Source of the DNA: Paulinella micropora
Taxonomy: Eukaryota > Cercozoa > Imbricatea > Euglyphida
Direction of reading: 5' to 3'
DNA length: 27,560 nucleotides
Assembly: GCA_009731375.1 (NCBI GenBank)
Contig: BJOX01000147.1
Span: 160,150-187,709 of the forward strand
Shown here: positions 25,945 to 27,560 of the stretch, piece by piece
Layout of the letters: each line of letters opens with the position of its first letter
How positions within the stretch are numbered: the first letter of the stretch is position 1
Position numbers and translations under genes: made by a program
The notes under the pieces: generated by a model
Database searches by the model: none
Seen by the model: the letters and a program-made list of their open reading frames with translations, nothing else
What the model was told of the DNA's origin: nothing

Positions 25945-27560
25945 ACAAACTTAGCCACACCATCAGCAACAACGGACGGAGCAAACAAAAGTTATGTGGA
26001 TACATTAGACGGGCAAAATGTGAAACTAACAGCTAACCAAACCATAGCAGGAATTAAGACATTTAGCAGTGGTCTTGAAATAACAGGAAATTCAACGAAT
26101 GCCACAACAAAAGGAACATTCGTGGTTTTTAACTCCACAGCCAATATCGGGTCAATTGCTAGTTTGGATATGAAAACAGCAACATATTACAACTTTGAAA
26201 TTTCTGCGAAAAAAATAAGTTTTATTATTGATGGGACGATAGTCGGTTGGGTAAATGCTTCGGGGCTAGATTGTAATAGTAGCAAAATAGCCAACCTTGG
26301 AACTCCGACATTATCAACAGACGGAGCGACAAAAGGGTATGCGGACACATTGGACGGACAAAATGTAAAACTAACAGGCGACCAAACAATAACAGGAATT
26401 AAGATATTTAATGGAAGTAGAAATGATGTAAGGGCACTGAATTTGTTAAGCCAAGCCGATTTCAATAATGTTGATATCATTAATGGTGGAAATATAACAT
26501 ATAATGGGGCGAGGATATTAAACCAAAATGGAGGAGATATATTCTTTTCACAGACATCAGGTGATTATCAGTATTTCTTATTTACTCTAAATACCGCTAC
26601 AAGCGGAACCGCAGACCAAAGAGGTTATGTATTCACGAATGTAGCATCTGATGTAAAAGGAGCGGGACTTTATATTTCAAAACTTTTGGACAATAAAAGT
26701 GCTTCGTCCGACATTGTCCGTTTTAACAATGCTGGCGGTATGCGATTTTATGGTGCCTTAGATATGAATTCAAACAATATAACAAATGGTGGAACAATAA
26801 CGGGAACAACAATTACTTCAACTGCGGGTATATCAACAACAACAATAACGGCAAGCGACAAGATAACGACTGCATCAGGCAAACCAATAATCATAGGCAA
26901 TACAACGAAAGGCGCAGGTGCGACAGGTGGTTTAGAATTATATGGAACGGCTTCAAATATCGGAGGAGCACACTTACAAGCAATAACAACGGCGGATGCT
27001 TATCCAACATTTCAATTATTGAACTGGGCACATGATAACATAGGCTTAAGTTTTGATGCTTATTATGACGGCTCAAACTGGAAATCAAGTAATTCTGGCT
27101 CAAACTTTCAAATATACAAAAACTCAAACAAACTTGCTTTTAACTATAAATCAGGAATAACAGCAGGAAGCAATATAACATGGTCTGAGGCGATGAATGT
27201 CAGCACAGCAGGATTAATAACGGCAAATGCGGGGATAACATACACGGGCACACTAACATCAGCAACAAACACCAGCGGGGCAAAGATAGGAGTTCAGGGA
27301 GTAACAGACGGAACAAATGCAAAAGGAATATTTCTATGGGATACGACAAATACGAGTTGGGGGATTTATGCGGCATCTGGTGGAGCAAGCAAAAGTTTGG
27401 CAAATGGTTTAGCCGTTTCAGGAAATGATTTTAGTTCGTATAGTTTTCGGTTTAGGGTTGCTAATGATTCTACAATGGGTTTTGTGTGGGAGAATTCAGC
27501 AGAGCAATTGTTAATGTCATTAAACGGGGCAAATGGAACTTTATGGACAAAAGGATTGAT
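25945..27560 (+). CDS. Fibre-like structural protein, open at both ends
   Basis: A single frame without a stop from the gap to the window edge: 538 codons. It is rich in Thr, Asn, Gly, Ala and Ser, nearly free of Cys, and built of short beta-type segments. A repeat stands out: TDGANKSYVDTLDGQNVKLT ends at 26031 and TDGATKGYADTLDGQNVKLT at 26376, 115 residues apart, each followed by xxQTIxGIKxF. Phage tail fibres often have the same TDGAxKxYVD repeat at the base of a trimeric shaft. Later parts (ITGTTITSTAGISTTTITAS, MNVSTAGLITANAGITYTG) look like further shaft turns. Inferred role: virion fibre for host attachment. Start, end and any C-terminal head or chaperone domain are outside the visible sequence. 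No capsid gene is seen beside it. Confidence 0.75.

Larger units (their letters stand above)
22626..27560. mobile_element. Integrated polinton-like virus / virophage-like element (left part)
   Basis: From about 22626 the DNA is markedly AT-rich and gene-dense, with five open frames in under 5 kb packed divergently and convergently. They include an rve-family integrase of the type found in polintons, polinton-like viruses and mavirus-type virophages, a DUF5754-like small protein common in virophages and large DNA viruses, and a phage-like fibre protein. No terminal inverted repeat could be identified because the right end lies outside the window. Major capsid, penton, packaging ATPase and polymerase are not in the visible part. 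Confidence 0.65.

Noticed and set aside
26187-27403. Minus-strand ORFs of 67-97 codons
   Set aside because: They are shadows of the fibre-like frame, which is open over the whole stretch on the plus strand.

Overview
The window is nuclear DNA of a eukaryote, most likely a unicellular alga or other protist. The signs are long microsatellites of many types, a minisatellite of about 2.9 kb, a decayed Ty3/gypsy-type retrotransposon, splice-like junctions, a large leucine-rich-repeat (LRR) membrane-protein gene, and an AT-rich viral island. The species cannot be fixed from sequence alone. There are two assembly gaps (Ns at 20853-21274 and 25334-25943).

Layout. 1-5160: simple repeats and a minisatellite of about 28 related 95-110 bp units with a ~1 kb higher-order period; only short, doubtful coding remnants. 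5160-7708: two ~670 bp copies of one sequence in inverted orientation (5520-6197 and 7042-7708), read here as LTRs, with GAGTC-rich non-coding DNA and a broken coding fragment between them. 7042-15476: a minus-strand Ty3/gypsy-type element with gag, protease-like region, long spacer, reverse transcriptase, RNase H, linker insert, integrase, purine tract and 3' LTR. It is broken by many frameshifts, and no 5' LTR is visible. 15477-16239: non-coding. 16240-19283: a minus-strand gene for a secreted or surface LRR protein (signal peptide, about 19 near-identical 23-residue repeats, then about 10-11 membrane segments), interrupted by five frameshifts, at least three of them explained by one missing base in a homopolymer. 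19321-21460: a long ATGT microsatellite, featureless DNA, and a gap flanked by poly-G. 21988-22249: a possible last exon of a host gene.

22.6 kb to the right edge: composition changes abruptly to AT-rich, compact, divergently and convergently packed genes typical of an integrated polinton-like virus or virophage-like element. These are a coiled-coil protein, a small probably spliced or frameshifted gene, a strong hairpin between convergent genes, an rve-type integrase with an SH3/chromo-like tail, a short DUF5754-like protein whose start lies only 10 bp from the integrase start, and a long fibre-like structural protein that is open at both ends. The right end of this element, its capsid genes and its polymerase would lie beyond the window.

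The most interesting items are the viral island with its fibre gene and intergenic hairpin, the homogenised LRR array with variation confined to a few exposed positions, and the odd gypsy-type element with extra domains and inverted LTRs.
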